From Streptomyces sp. IMTB 2501 (lineage in GTDB: Bacteria; Actinomycetota; Actinomycetes; Streptomycetales; Streptomycetaceae), in NCBI RefSeq assembly GCF_001953885.1, contig NZ_MQUS01000033.1, positions 1 to 64,000 of the forward strand: a stretch of DNA of 64,000 nucleotides, written 5' to 3'. The first letter of the stretch is position 1, and each line of letters begins with the position of its first letter. The notes under the pieces were generated by a model, which worked only from the letters and a program-made list of their open reading frames with translations, ran no database searches and was not told where the DNA came from. Position numbers and translations under genes: made by a program. Shown piece by piece: positions 50,864 through 60,205 of the stretch.

Positions 50864-51538
50864 ATGAAGACGGCCGTACCGCAGACCGCCCGCCCGCACG
50901 CGAAGCCGCCGCCCGCCGCCGACCGGGTGTACGCCCATGTCAAACAGGGCGTTCTGGACCGCCGCTACGAGGGCGGCACCCTGCTCACCGAGGGCGAGCT
51001 GGCCGAGGCCGTCGGGGTCTCGCGTACGCCCGTGCGGGAGGCGCTGCTGCGGCTGGAGGTCGAGGGCCTGATCCGGCTCTACCCGAAGAAGGGCGCCCTG
51101 GTGCTGCCCGTCTCCGCACAGGAGATCGCCGATGTGGTGGAGACGCGCCAGCTGGTCGAGGAGCACGCCGCCCGCAAGGCCGTCCCCGCCCCGCCCGGTC
51201 TGCTGAAGCGGCTGACCGAGCTGCTGGAGCTGCAGAAGGCGCAGGCCGCCGCGGGTGATCTGGCCGCGGCCGCGGTCACCGACCGCTCCTTCCACGCCGA
51301 GATCGTGCGCAGCGGCGGCAACGAGATCCTGTCCCGGCTCTACGACCAACTGCGCGACCGGCAGCTGCGGATGGGCGTCGCCGTCATGCACTCCCACCCC
51401 GACCGGATCGCCAAGACGCTCACCGAGCACGAGGAGATACTTGAGGCGCTGCGCGCCGGGGACGCGGAGGCGGCCGTCGAGGTCGTGCACCGGCATGTGA
51501 GCTGGTTCGAGCACCTCGCCCGGGGTGAGGTCCGATGA
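50864..51538 (+). CDS. GntR-family regulator (FadR/FCD type)
   Basis: 224 aa. N-terminal winged helix (RVYAHVKQGVLDRRYEGGTLLTEGELAEAVGVSRTPVREALLRLEVEGLIRLYPKKGALVLP) and a helical FCD domain (DVVETRQLVEEHAARKAV, FHAEIVRSGGNEIL, LTEHEEILEALRAGDAEAA with metal-type His residues). ATG 50864 follows TATCCT by 6 nt, a leaderless-type start; the 10-codon longer frame is unsupported. Coupled to the MFS gene (ATGA), whose substrate it probably senses. Confidence 0.88.
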   Translation: MKTAVPQTARPHAKPPPAADRVYAHVKQGVLDRRYEGGTLLTEGELAEAVGVSRTPVREALLRLEVEGLIRLYPKKGALVLPVSAQEIADVVETRQLVEEHAARKAVPAPPGLLKRLTELLELQKAQAAAGDLAAAAVTDRSFHAEIVRSGGNEILSRLYDQLRDRQLRMGVAVMHSHPDRIAKTLTEHEEILEALRAGDAEAAVEVVHRHVSWFEHLARGEVR

Positions 51539-52845
51539 GCGGTCCGACGCGGAACGTCACCCTTCCGGGTGATCCGCCGGGCGGCCGGCGTGCCATCACC
51601 GTGTGGTCCATAGGTGTCGCCGTCTACTTCGTCGCCGTCATCTTCCGTACGTCACTGGGTGTGGCGGGACTGGACGCGGCGGACCGCTTCCATGTGAACG
51701 CCTCCGCCCTGTCGACGTTCTCCATACTCCAGCTGCTGGTCTACGCCGGCATGCAGATACCCGTCGGCCTGCTGGTCGACCGGCTCGGCACGAAGAAGGT
51801 CCTCGGCATCGGAGCGGTCCTCTTCACCGCCGGGCAGCTGGGCTTCGCCTTCTCGCCGTCGTACGGCACAGCCCTCGCCTCCCGCGCCCTGCTGGGCTGC
51901 GGTGACGCGATGACCTTCATCAGCGTGCTGCGGCTCGGCACCCGCTGGTTCCCGGCCCGGCGCGGGCCGCTGGTCGCACAGCTCGCGGGGCTGGTGGGCA
52001 TGGCGGGCAACCTGGTCTCCACCCTGGTCCTCGCCCGGCTGCTGCACGGCGTCGGCTGGACCTGGGCGTTCGCCGGCAGCGCGCTCGCGGGTGTCGTCGT
52101 CCTCGTGCTGACGCTGCTGTTCCTGAAGGATCACCCCGAGGGGTTCGAGCCGGAGCCGTCCCCGCATCAGGGCGCGGCCTACGTCCGCCGGCAGATCGCG
52201 GCGGCCTGGCGGGAGCCGGGTACCCGGCTCGGGCTGTGGGTGCACTTCACCACCCAGTTCCCGGCGATGGTGTTCCTGCTGCTGTGGGGTCTGCCGTTCC
52301 TGGTGCAGGCGCAGGGGCTCAGCCGGGCCACGGCCGGTGAACTGCTCACGCTCGTCGTGCTGTCCAACATGGTGATCGGGCTGGTCTACGGCCAGATCGT
52401 CGCCCGGCACCATGCGGCGCGGCTGCCGCTGGCGTTGGGCACGGTGGGGGCGACCGCGCTGCTGTGGGCCTCGACGCTGGTGTACCCGGGGGTGCACGCG
52501 CCGATGTGGCTGCTGGTGGTGCTGTGCGCGGTGCTGGGGGCGTGTGGGCCGGCCTCGATGATCGGGTTCGACTTCGCGCGGCCGGCCAACCCGCCCGAGC
52601 GACAGGGGACCGCGTCCGGTATCACCAACATGGGTGGATTCATCGCCTCGATGACGACGTTGTTCGCGGTCGGGGTGTTGCTGGATGCGACGAGGGACGA
52701 CTACGACGTGGCGTTCAGCGCGGTGTTCGTGCTGCAGGCGCTCGGGGTGTCGCAGATACTGCGGCTTCGTGGGCGGGCTGCGCGGCGTGAGCGCGAGCGG
52801 TTGGTGGCCAGCCGGGTGGAGACGGTGCACGTGCCGGCGGCTTAG
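51535..52845 (+). CDS. MFS transporter
   Basis: 436 aa with 12 predicted helices and the MFS loop motif between helices 2 and 3 (GLLVDRLGTKKVLGIG). The N-terminal helix pairs resemble anion/nitrate or sugar-acid porters, but the substrate is not readable. ATG 51535 overlaps the GntR stop. The C-terminal tail is basic (LRLRGRAARRERERL). Confidence 0.88.
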   Translation: MSGPTRNVTLPGDPPGGRRAITVWSIGVAVYFVAVIFRTSLGVAGLDAADRFHVNASALSTFSILQLLVYAGMQIPVGLLVDRLGTKKVLGIGAVLFTAGQLGFAFSPSYGTALASRALLGCGDAMTFISVLRLGTRWFPARRGPLVAQLAGLVGMAGNLVSTLVLARLLHGVGWTWAFAGSALAGVVVLVLTLLFLKDHPEGFEPEPSPHQGAAYVRRQIAAAWREPGTRLGLWVHFTTQFPAMVFLLLWGLPFLVQAQGLSRATAGELLTLVVLSNMVIGLVYGQIVARHHAARLPLALGTVGATALLWASTLVYPGVHAPMWLLVVLCAVLGACGPASMIGFDFARPANPPERQGTASGITNMGGFIASMTTLFAVGVLLDATRDDYDVAFSAVFVLQALGVSQILRLRGRAARRERERLVASRVETVHVPAA

Positions 52846-52956
52846 CCGAGTTCTCCCCTCCGCGCGTCACCCGCGCACCACCCGTTTCCAGTCGGCCGAG
52901 AGGCCGGACAACCTGCCCGGGTCCTCGCCGTCGGCGACTTCCCGTCAGAGCTTCGC

Positions 52957-53781
52957 CTACGGCGTCACCGTGAAGTTGTTCAGGATGGCCGTTGTCAGGG
53001 TGGGGTCGCCCTCTGTTTTGATGCGGTCTGTCACTGCCTCCGGGGTGACGCGGCCGCAGGCCAGGCGGACGTAGGTCTCCCAGTCGAGGGTGAGGGTGGC
53101 GGCGGGGCCGAGGGCCGGGGCGGTTTCCAGGCTGCCGCGGCCCTGGATGTCGACGCGGATCGTGCGCAGGAACTCCACCGGGCCGTGCACGTCGAACACG
53201 ATCGCCGAACTGCGCGGCGCGTCCGCGTCCTTCGCGACGACCTTGGGCAGTGCCTCCAGCAGGACGTCCCGGACCACATGCGCGCCCGGCGAGTCCAGGT
53301 TGCCGGGGCGGCCGAGGGCCGTGCGCAGGTCCTGTTCGTGCACCCACACGGCGAACGCGCTGGCGCGGTAGGCCTGTTCCACCGTGATCTCGGTGCCCAG
53401 CGGGCCGCGCACCGTGGTGCCGGGGTCGCGGGACTCGTTGCGCAGCTGGCGGTTGCGGCGGATGACCGTGTACTCCAACTCGGCCGTCATCTCCGGCGCC
53501 GTGTGGTGGCGGCGGACGTCGACCTGCATCTCCATGTACCGCTGGTGCTCGGTGGTGACGTGGAAGAGGTCACGCGGGAGCGAGTGGATCGGGCGCGGGT
53601 CGCCGAGCATCTCGCAGTCCAGGCCGATCACATGGGACACGACGTCCCGCACGGACCAGCCTGGGCACGGGGTCCGCCGGTTCCACTCGCCCTCGGCGAG
53701 CGACTGGACCATCTCGGATATCGCTTCGATGGAGTGCGTCCAGGCGTCGGCGTAGGGCTGGAGGGTGGGATGCAGACTCAC
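52957..53781 (-). CDS. Maleylpyruvate isomerase/DinB-like (TIGR03083-type) protein
   Basis: 274 aa. The N-terminal four-helix metal-binding domain is visible (DAWTHSIEAISEMVQSLAEGEWNRRTPCPGWSVRDVVSHVIGLDCEM, with the conserved PCPGWSVRDVVSHV), plus AVWVHEQDLRTALGRPG and a C-terminal SCP2-like part (LTLDWETYVRLACGRVTPE). Such proteins are thiol-dependent (mycothiol) transferases or isomerases. GTG 53781 gives the standard start (VSLHPTLQPYADAW); a 45-residue longer frame is unlikely. Confidence 0.82.
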   Translation of the reverse strand: MSLHPTLQPYADAWTHSIEAISEMVQSLAEGEWNRRTPCPGWSVRDVVSHVIGLDCEMLGDPRPIHSLPRDLFHVTTEHQRYMEMQVDVRRHHTAPEMTAELEYTVIRRNRQLRNESRDPGTTVRGPLGTEITVEQAYRASAFAVWVHEQDLRTALGRPGNLDSPGAHVVRDVLLEALPKVVAKDADAPRSSAIVFDVHGPVEFLRTIRVDIQGRGSLETAPALGPAATLTLDWETYVRLACGRVTPEAVTDRIKTEGDPTLTTAILNNFTVTP

Positions 53782-54004
53782 GGAACGGGACCCCTCGGCG
53801 GTCGGTACACGGGCAGGTTGTGGCGGCGTTGTCAGCGGGCGGCGGCGACGGCACGGCGGCGTGTGTCTGAGGCTCCCCCTGGTTCTCGACTGCGCTCGAA
53901 CCGGGGGGACCCCCAAGTTACGCTGCCTGCAGGCACCCCGGCAGTGCTTTCGTGTGACGATCGTAGGCCTGTGTGGACGACTCGAATGTCAGGACGGTGG
54001 TAGT

Positions 54005-54799
54005 GTGCGCGCCTCGTTGATCCAGATCGCCGTGAACGAGGTTGAATCGGTTGATTCCCGGCGGCAGCGGGTGGCCGCGCTGGTGCGGCAGCAGTCCGGG
54101 GCCGACCTCGTCGTCCTGCCCGAGCTGTGGACGACCGGTGCGTTCGCCTACGAGGAGTTCGGCCGGGAGGCCGAGCCGCTCGAAGGACCGACGTACGAGG
54201 TCATGGCCAAGGCCGCGAGTGACGCGGGTGTGTGGCTGCACGCGGGATCCATCCCCGAACGGGACCCTGACGGCCCGCTCTACAACACCTCTCTCGTCTT
54301 CTCCCCCTCCGGTGAACTGGCTGCCGCCTACCGCAAGATCCATCGCTTCGGCTTCGACAAGGGCGAGGCCGTGCTGATGGGCGCCGGGCGTGACCTGGTG
54401 ACGGTCCGGCTGCCCGGGACCACGCTCGGCGTGGCCACTTGCTACGACCTCCGTTTCCCCGAACTCTTCCGCTCACTGGTCGACGCCGGCGCCGAGACGC
54501 TGGTGATCCCGGCGGGCTGGCCCGAGCGGCGACGCGCGCACTGGACGCTGCTGGCTCAGGCGCGGGCGGTGGAGAACCAGGCGTTCGTGCTTGCGTGTGG
54601 AACGGCCGGGACCCATGCGGGAGTTCCGCAGGCGGGTCACTCGATCGTGGTGGATCCATGGGGCGAGGTGCTCGCCGAGGCGGGCCCGGACGAGCAGATC
54701 CTCACCGTCGACTTCGACCCGGCGAAGGTGGCGACGACCCGGGAGCAGTTCCCGGCGCTGAAGGACCGCGTACTGGGCCTGGAGCCACCGCGCCGCTGA
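54005..54799 (+). CDS. Nitrilase-family carbon-nitrogen hydrolase
   Basis: 264 aa. The Glu-Lys-Cys triad is visible: E40 (LPELW), K111 (YRKIHRFG) and C146 (ATCYDLRFP). Overall it resembles the Nit/omega-amidase group acting on small amides. GTG 54005 gives the family N-terminus VRASLIQIAV; an upstream extension overlaps the divergent gene. Convergent with the LURP-one gene. Confidence 0.9.
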   Translation: MRASLIQIAVNEVESVDSRRQRVAALVRQQSGADLVVLPELWTTGAFAYEEFGREAEPLEGPTYEVMAKAASDAGVWLHAGSIPERDPDGPLYNTSLVFSPSGELAAAYRKIHRFGFDKGEAVLMGAGRDLVTVRLPGTTLGVATCYDLRFPELFRSLVDAGAETLVIPAGWPERRRAHWTLLAQARAVENQAFVLACGTAGTHAGVPQAGHSIVVDPWGEVLAEAGPDEQILTVDFDPAKVATTREQFPALKDRVLGLEPPRR

Positions 54800-54815
54800 A
54801 CACACCACCCGGGCC

Positions 54816-55310
54816 CTAGTCGTCCTCCCGCTCCTTCTGCGCCAGGTGGATCACGCACACCGCCACCGCGATGAGCAGGGCCGGGTCCGCGTCGTCGCGC
54901 ACGATGTCGACGCCGTAGGTGTCCCTCAGGTGCAGCCAGCGGCGGGAGATCACCGCGAGGAGTTCACCGTCGTACTCGATGGCGAACTCGTGGTCGAGGA
55001 TCTTGCCGCTGACGTCCAGCACGGTGCCGTCGGCCAGGGACACCCGGTAGTGGTTGCGCAGCAGGGACAGCCGTTTGCGCTTGATGGTGGCAAGGCCCTC
55101 GCCGTCCCGCTCGATCACCATGGTGTCGCGCAGGGCGAACATCTTCTGGTGGATGTCGATCAGGACGCGTCCGTGGGCGTCCTTGAGCTGGAAGGTGTCC
55201 CGCAGCCGCATGGCCTTGCCGTCGACGAGGAACACCTTCCGGCCGTGCTCGTCCTCGATCCAGTAGTCGTCACCGATACCGAGGAGCCGGTCGCGTACGA
55301 GGAGTCTCAT
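54816..55310 (-). CDS. LURP-one-related family protein
   Basis: 164 aa, all-beta with the tubby-like/LURP-one repeat pattern (YWIEDEHGRKVFLVDGKAMRLRDTFQLKDAHGRVLIDIHQKMFALRDTM). Bacterial members are uncharacterised. The C-terminus has a short hydrophobic stretch (LLIAVAVCVIHLAQ). ATG 55310 is the first plausible start; a 1,300-residue same-frame extension through two genes is a shadow. Followed upstream by the GlxA-type regulator on the same strand (32 bp gap). Confidence 0.82.
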   Translation of the reverse strand: MRLLVRDRLLGIGDDYWIEDEHGRKVFLVDGKAMRLRDTFQLKDAHGRVLIDIHQKMFALRDTMVIERDGEGLATIKRKRLSLLRNHYRVSLADGTVLDVSGKILDHEFAIEYDGELLAVISRRWLHLRDTYGVDIVRDDADPALLIAVAVCVIHLAQKEREDD

Positions 55311-55342
55311 GCGGTTAACCGTTCCCCGTCGCGGCGCGATCA

Positions 55343-56344
55343 TCACGGAACCGGAAGGAGGGGGGACCGCGGGCCGAAACGCCTGCGGTAGGCCGAGGGG
55401 CTCAGCCCTGTCTCCCGGCGCAGCCGGGCCCGCAGATTGGCCGCCGTGCCGAGGCCGCTGCGGGCCGCGACGACGTCCAGGCGCTCCTCGCCCCGTTCGA
55501 TCAGCCGGCACGCCAGCGCCACGCGCTCGCCGGTGAGCCAGGCCAGTGGCGTCGTCCCCAGCTGGGCGCGGAAGCGGCGGTGCAGGGTGGCGGGGCTGAC
55601 GGCCGCGCGGGCGGCGAGGTCCGCCACCGTCAGCGGCTCGCCCAGCCGTTCCTGCGCCCAGGCCAGCAGCGGGCCGATCGACTCGTCGGGCACGTCGGGC
55701 ACCGGACGCTCCACGAACTGCCGCTGGCCGCCGTCCCGGTGGGCGGCGAAGACGAGACGCCGCGAGACGGCGTTCGCGAGTTCCGCGCCGTGGTCGCGGC
55801 GCCAGAGGTGCAGGCCGAGGTCGAGGGCGGCCGCGCTGCCGGCGGCGGTGAGGATGTCGCCCTCGTCCACGAACAGCACATCCGGCTCCAGCAGCACCTT
55901 GGGATGCAGCTCCCGGAAGGTGTCCGCCCACATCCAGTGCGTGGCGGCCCGTCGCCCGTCGAGCAGCCCGGCCTCGGCGAGGGCGAAGCTGCCCGTGCAG
56001 AAGCTGACGATGCGAGCCCCGCGCGCGTGGGCGCGCCGAATGGCGTCCAGGACATCGGCACCGCGCGGTACGACGTTGTCGGGGCGGCCCGGTACGACCA
56101 GGGTGTCGGCCTCGTCCGCAGCCTCCAGGCCGGGCACACCGGTCAGGGTGAAGAAGCCGTGGTTCATCCGCACCCCGGGGGTGGGCGTGCACAGCGTCAC
56201 CTCGTACAGCCGTCCCTGGAGGCCCAGTTCGGGCCTGGGCAGCCCGAACAGCTCGGTGGCGACCCCGACCTCGAAGGGGTTGGTGCCCTCGTCGACGATC
56301 ACGGCGACCCGATGCGGACGCCGGTGAGAGGATTCTTGCGGCAT
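55343..56344 (-). CDS. GlxA-family AraC-type regulator (DJ-1/PfpI plus AraC)
   Basis: 333 aa. N-terminal class-I amidotransferase-like domain with the nucleophile-elbow Cys in [25 protein letters not shown]-type sequence and a C-terminal AraC domain of two helix-turn-helices ([68 protein letters not shown]). Divergent from the cupin gene at 56397, its probable target. Confidence 0.88.
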   Translation of the reverse strand: [333 protein letters not shown]

Positions 56345-56396
56345 ATGCGATTCCTAGCACTCGTACGACGGCCCCGGCCACCCGCACGATGAACCC

Positions 56397-56804
56397 ATGG
56401 AACCGATCTTCGAACCCGGACAGCCGCTCTCTCTCGACCAGGCCCTCGCGTCCTTCACCGAGCAGTGGAGCCCGCGCATCGTGACCACCGTCAACGACTA
56501 CGACGTGCGCGTGGCGAAGGTGGAGGGCGAACACCTCTGGCACGTCCATGACCACACCGACGAGTTCTTCCTGGTCCTCGACGGCGAACTGCGGATCGGT
56601 CTGCGCGAGCCGGCCGGAGAGCGCACGGTCGTACTGCCCAGGGGCTCGGTGTTCACCGTCCCGCGCGGGACCGAGCACAAGCCGTACGCGCGCGTGCCCA
56701 CCGAGATCCTCGTCATCGAGCCCAGCGGCACCCTGTCGGTCGGCGACCGGCACGAGGAGGTGCCGGACCACGTGGACGCCACCACCGGGCACGCCCTGAA
56801 CTGA
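56397..56804 (+). CDS. Small cupin-domain protein
   Basis: 135 aa, single cupin barrel. Motif 1 (LWHVHDHTDEFFLVLDGELRI) supplies two His and a Glu metal ligands; motif 2 is GSVFTVPRGTEHKPYA. Likely a metal-dependent isomerase, dioxygenase or binding protein; substrate unknown. ATG 56397 has no clear ribosome binding site. Divergent from the GlxA-type regulator by 52 bp, which suggests control by it. Confidence 0.87.
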   Translation: MEPIFEPGQPLSLDQALASFTEQWSPRIVTTVNDYDVRVAKVEGEHLWHVHDHTDEFFLVLDGELRIGLREPAGERTVVLPRGSVFTVPRGTEHKPYARVPTEILVIEPSGTLSVGDRHEEVPDHVDATTGHALN

Positions 56805-56888
56805 CGGTTCTCCGGGCCTGAACCGGTTGCCGGCGGTTGTCCACAGGCGCCGAAGCGGCTGTCGGGGGCGGGTGGCACCCTTGGGGCC

Positions 56889-58706
56889 ATGACCGAATCC
56901 GCGCCCCGACGCGTCCGTGTCCGCGCCCCCGAGCTGATCGGCAAGGGTGGCTGGCTGAACACGGGCGACACCCCGTACACCCTTGCCGACCTGCGCGGAC
57001 GCATCGTCGTCCTGGACTTCTGGACCTTCTGCTGCATCAACTGTCTGCATGTCCTGGACGAGCTGCGCGAGCTGGAGGAGAAGCACCGGGACACGGTGGT
57101 GGTCATCGGCGTGCACTCCCCGAAGTTCGTGCACGAGGCGGAGCACCGGGCGGTCGTCGACGCGGTGGAGCGCTACGGCGTGGCGCACCCGGTGCTGGAC
57201 GACCCGGAGCTGGCCACCTGGAAGCAGTACGCGGTGCGCGCCTGGCCGACGCTCGTCGTGATCGATCCGGAGGGGTACGTCGTCGCCCAGCACGCGGGCG
57301 AGGGCCACGCCCACGCCATCGAGCGGCTGGTCGAGGAGCTGGAGGCCGAGCACGGGGCGAAGGGCACCCTGCGCCGCGGCGACGGTCCGTACGTACCGCC
57401 GGAGCCCGAGCCGACCACCCTCCGCTTCCCGGGCAAGGCGCTGTCGCTGCCCGGCGGGACCTTCCTGGTCAGCGACACCACCCGGCACCAGCTGGTGGAG
57501 CTGGCCGAGGACGCCGAGACCGTCGTACGGCGCATCGGCTCCGGCACGCGCGGGTTCGCGGACGGCGGCCCCGCGGAGGCGTCCTTCAGCGAGCCGCAGG
57601 GCCTCGCCCTCCTCGACGACGGCTCGGTGGCCGTGGCCGACACCGTCAACCACGCCCTGCGCCGCCTGGACCTCGCCACCGGCGCGGTGACCACCCTGGC
57701 AGGCACCGGCAGACAGTGGTGGCAGGGGTCCCCGGCCTCCGGCCCGGCCCGCGAGGTCGATCTCTCCTCCCCCTGGGACGTGGCGGTCTTCGGCGGCAAG
57801 GTGTGGATCGCCATGGCGGGCGTCCACCAGTTGTGGACGTACGACCCCGCCACCGAGACCGTCGCCGTGGCCGCGGGCACCACCAACGAAGGCCTGGTCG
57901 ACGGCCCCGGCGACGAGGCCTGGTTCGCCCAGCCCTCCGGCCTCGCGGCCACCGCCGAGCGGCTCTGGCTCGCCGACTCCGAGACGTCCGCCCTGCGCTG
58001 GGTGGACCTCGACGGACACGTCCGTACGGCGGTCGGCACCGGTCTGTTCGACTTCGGCCACCGCGACGGCGCCGCCGGCCAGGCGCTGTTCCAGCACCCG
58101 CTGGGCGTCACCGCCCTGCCGGACGGCTCGGTGGCGGTCGCGGACACCTACAACCACGCCCTGCGCCGCTACGACCCGGCGACCGGGGAGGTCACGACGC
58201 TGGCCACCGATCTGCGCGAGCCAAGCGATGCCGTGCTCGCCGGCGAGGACATCGTGGTCGTGGAGTCGGCCCGGCACCGGCTGACCCGGCTGCGGCTGCC
58301 CGAGGAGGCGGTGCGCGTGGAGTCGGTCGCGCACCGCACCCAGCGCGCGGCGACCGAGGTCGTCCCCGGCCGCCTCCGCCTGGACGTGATCTTCCAGGCC
58401 CCCGCCGGCCAGAAGCTCGACACCCGCTACGGCCCCTCGACCCGCCTGCTGGTCTCCTCGACCCCGCCCGAACTGCTGCTCAAGGGTGAGGGCGCGGACA
58501 CGGACCTGAGCCGCGAGCTGGAGCTGGACCCGGCCGTCGCGGAGGGCGTCCTGCACGTCTCGGCCATGGCCGCGTCCTGTGACGACGACCCGGCCAACGA
58601 ATACCCCGCCTGCCATGTCCATCAGCAGGACTGGGGCGTTCCGGTCCGGCTGACAGCGGGCGGGGCGGACCGGTTGCCGCTGGTGCTGGCCGGGATGGAC
58701 GAGTAG
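56889..58706 (+). CDS. Thioredoxin-like domain fused to NHL repeats (NHLRC2-like)
   Basis: 605 aa. Residues 1-160 are a TlpA/thioredoxin-like domain with redox motif C49-I-N-C52 (FWTFCCINCLHV) and cis-Pro region AWPTLVVID. Residues 190-450 carry NHL beta-propeller repeats (SEPQGLALLDDGSVAVADTVNHALRRLD and similar). The C-terminal ~100 residues resemble an additional beta domain. No signal peptide is seen, so cytoplasmic. The same architecture is found in human NHLRC2; function in bacteria is unknown. Confidence 0.88.
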   Translation: MTESAPRRVRVRAPELIGKGGWLNTGDTPYTLADLRGRIVVLDFWTFCCINCLHVLDELRELEEKHRDTVVVIGVHSPKFVHEAEHRAVVDAVERYGVAHPVLDDPELATWKQYAVRAWPTLVVIDPEGYVVAQHAGEGHAHAIERLVEELEAEHGAKGTLRRGDGPYVPPEPEPTTLRFPGKALSLPGGTFLVSDTTRHQLVELAEDAETVVRRIGSGTRGFADGGPAEASFSEPQGLALLDDGSVAVADTVNHALRRLDLATGAVTTLAGTGRQWWQGSPASGPAREVDLSSPWDVAVFGGKVWIAMAGVHQLWTYDPATETVAVAAGTTNEGLVDGPGDEAWFAQPSGLAATAERLWLADSETSALRWVDLDGHVRTAVGTGLFDFGHRDGAAGQALFQHPLGVTALPDGSVAVADTYNHALRRYDPATGEVTTLATDLREPSDAVLAGEDIVVVESARHRLTRLRLPEEAVRVESVAHRTQRAATEVVPGRLRLDVIFQAPAGQKLDTRYGPSTRLLVSSTPPELLLKGEGADTDLSRELELDPAVAEGVLHVSAMAASCDDDPANEYPACHVHQQDWGVPVRLTAGGADRLPLVLAGMDE

Positions 58707-58829
58707 GGCCCCTCCCCGACCAGTGCCGGGGCCAGCCACGTCCGAATGCGCCGTCGACCCGGTCCACCTGCGGGAGGCCGCCCGGTGGCGCTCGACCACC
58801 ACCGGAGGAACTACCGAAAGACTTCCTAG

Positions 58830-60128
58830 CTAGCCCTCCAGGAACGCCACCAGCGCGTTCGCCAGGAGGAACGGGTCGTCGGCGCCGCACAGTTCGCGGA
58901 CGCTGTGCATGGAGAGGATCGCCACGCCGATGTCCACGGTCCGGATGCCGTGCCGGGCCGCGGTGATCGGGCCGATCGTGGTGCCGCACGGCATGGAGTT
59001 GTTGGAGACGAACGACTGGAAGGGCACGTCCGCCTTCTCGCAGGCCGCGGCGAAGACCGCGCGGCCCGAACCGTCCGTGGCGTAGCGGTTGTTGACGTTG
59101 ACCTTGAGGATCGGGCCGCCGTTGACGCGCGGGTGGTGCGTCGGGTCGTGCCGCTCCGCGTAGTTGGGGTGGACGGCGTGGCCCGTGTCGGAGGACAGAC
59201 ACACCGTGCCGGCGAAGGCGCGGGCCCGGTCCTCGTACGAGCCGCCGCGGGCGAACACCGAGCGCTCCAGGACGGATCCGAGCAACGGGCCGTCCGCACC
59301 GGTGTCCGACTGGGAGCCGTTCTCCTCGTGGTCGAAGGCGGCCAGCACGGGGATCCGGGTGAGCGGCGCGCCGGAGGTGGCGACGGCGGCCAGCGCGGCC
59401 ACGCCCGCGTGCACCGACAGCAGGTTGTCCATCCGCGGACCGGCGACCAGGTCCCGGTCCCGGCCGAGGTAGGCCGGGGCCTCCACCGGGTGCGTCATCA
59501 GGTCCCAGCCGGTGACCGAGCCGGCCGCGAGCCCGGCCTCCTGCTCCAGGAAGGCGATCAGATCGCCGTCCCGCACATCGTCGCCGAGGCCCCAGACCGG
59601 CTGCAGATGGCGCTGCTTGTCGAGCTTGAGCCCCTCGCTGCTGACCGAACGGTCCAGGTGGATGGCGAGCTGCGGCACGCGCAGCAGCGGCCGGTCCACG
59701 TTGACCAGCACCGTGGAGCCGTCGCGCAGGCTCAGCCGGCCGGCCAGGCCCAGGTCGCGGTCGAGCCATGAGTTCATCAGCGGGCCGCCGTAGATCTCCA
59801 CGGCGACCTGACGCCAGCCGTGCGCCCCGCTGTCCGGCCGCGGCTTGATCCGCAGGTTCGGGGAGTCGGTGTGCGCGCCGACGATGTGGAACGGTGTGTG
59901 CGCCTCGGTGCCCTCGGGGACGTACCACGCGATGATCGCGCCGCCGCGCAGCACGTACTTGCCGCCGCTCGACCCGTCCCAGGCGTCCGTCTCGGCGACC
60001 TGCCTGAAGCCTGCCTTCTCCAGCCGCTCGGCGGCGACTGCCACCGCGTGGTACGGCGACGGGCTGGCCGCCAGGAAGGACATCAGGTCGTCGGTGTGGC
60101 CGCGGTCGAAGCGGGCTGGTGCGCTCAT
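58830..60128 (-). CDS. M18-family metalloaminopeptidase (aspartyl aminopeptidase-like)
   Basis: 432 aa. Metal and catalytic motifs of M18 are visible: GAHTDSPNLRIKP, AFDHEENGSQSDTGADGPLL, SSDTGHAVHPNYAERHDP and C-terminal ILSMHSVRELCG. It removes acidic residues from peptide N-termini. ATG 60128 has AAGGTGA upstream; the 19-residue longer frame is unsupported. Followed upstream by a strong hairpin that separates it from the acyl-CoA dehydrogenase. Confidence 0.92.
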   Translation of the reverse strand: MSAPARFDRGHTDDLMSFLAASPSPYHAVAVAAERLEKAGFRQVAETDAWDGSSGGKYVLRGGAIIAWYVPEGTEAHTPFHIVGAHTDSPNLRIKPRPDSGAHGWRQVAVEIYGGPLMNSWLDRDLGLAGRLSLRDGSTVLVNVDRPLLRVPQLAIHLDRSVSSEGLKLDKQRHLQPVWGLGDDVRDGDLIAFLEQEAGLAAGSVTGWDLMTHPVEAPAYLGRDRDLVAGPRMDNLLSVHAGVAALAAVATSGAPLTRIPVLAAFDHEENGSQSDTGADGPLLGSVLERSVFARGGSYEDRARAFAGTVCLSSDTGHAVHPNYAERHDPTHHPRVNGGPILKVNVNNRYATDGSGRAVFAAACEKADVPFQSFVSNNSMPCGTTIGPITAARHGIRTVDIGVAILSMHSVRELCGADDPFLLANALVAFLEG

Positions 60129-60151
60129 GGGATTCACCTTAACGACGTGCA

Positions 60152-60182
60152 CGGGCCCGCTCCCGGAAAGGGAGCGGGCCCG
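60152..60182. terminator. Terminator between acyl-CoA dehydrogenase and M18 gene
   Basis: 13-bp perfect stem CGGGCCCGCTCCC/GGGAGCGGGCCCG with a 5-nt GGAAA loop, 23 bp after the stop of the minus-strand acyl-CoA dehydrogenase. Confidence 0.85.
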
Positions 60183-60205
60183 CACAGGGTATCTACAAGG
60201 GTGTT

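Noticed and set aside
54816-58802. A 1,328-codon minus-strand open frame
   Set aside because: It is antisense to the thioredoxin-NHL and cupin genes and only its last 164 codons (LURP-one) resemble a protein. Long spurious frames are normal at this GC content.
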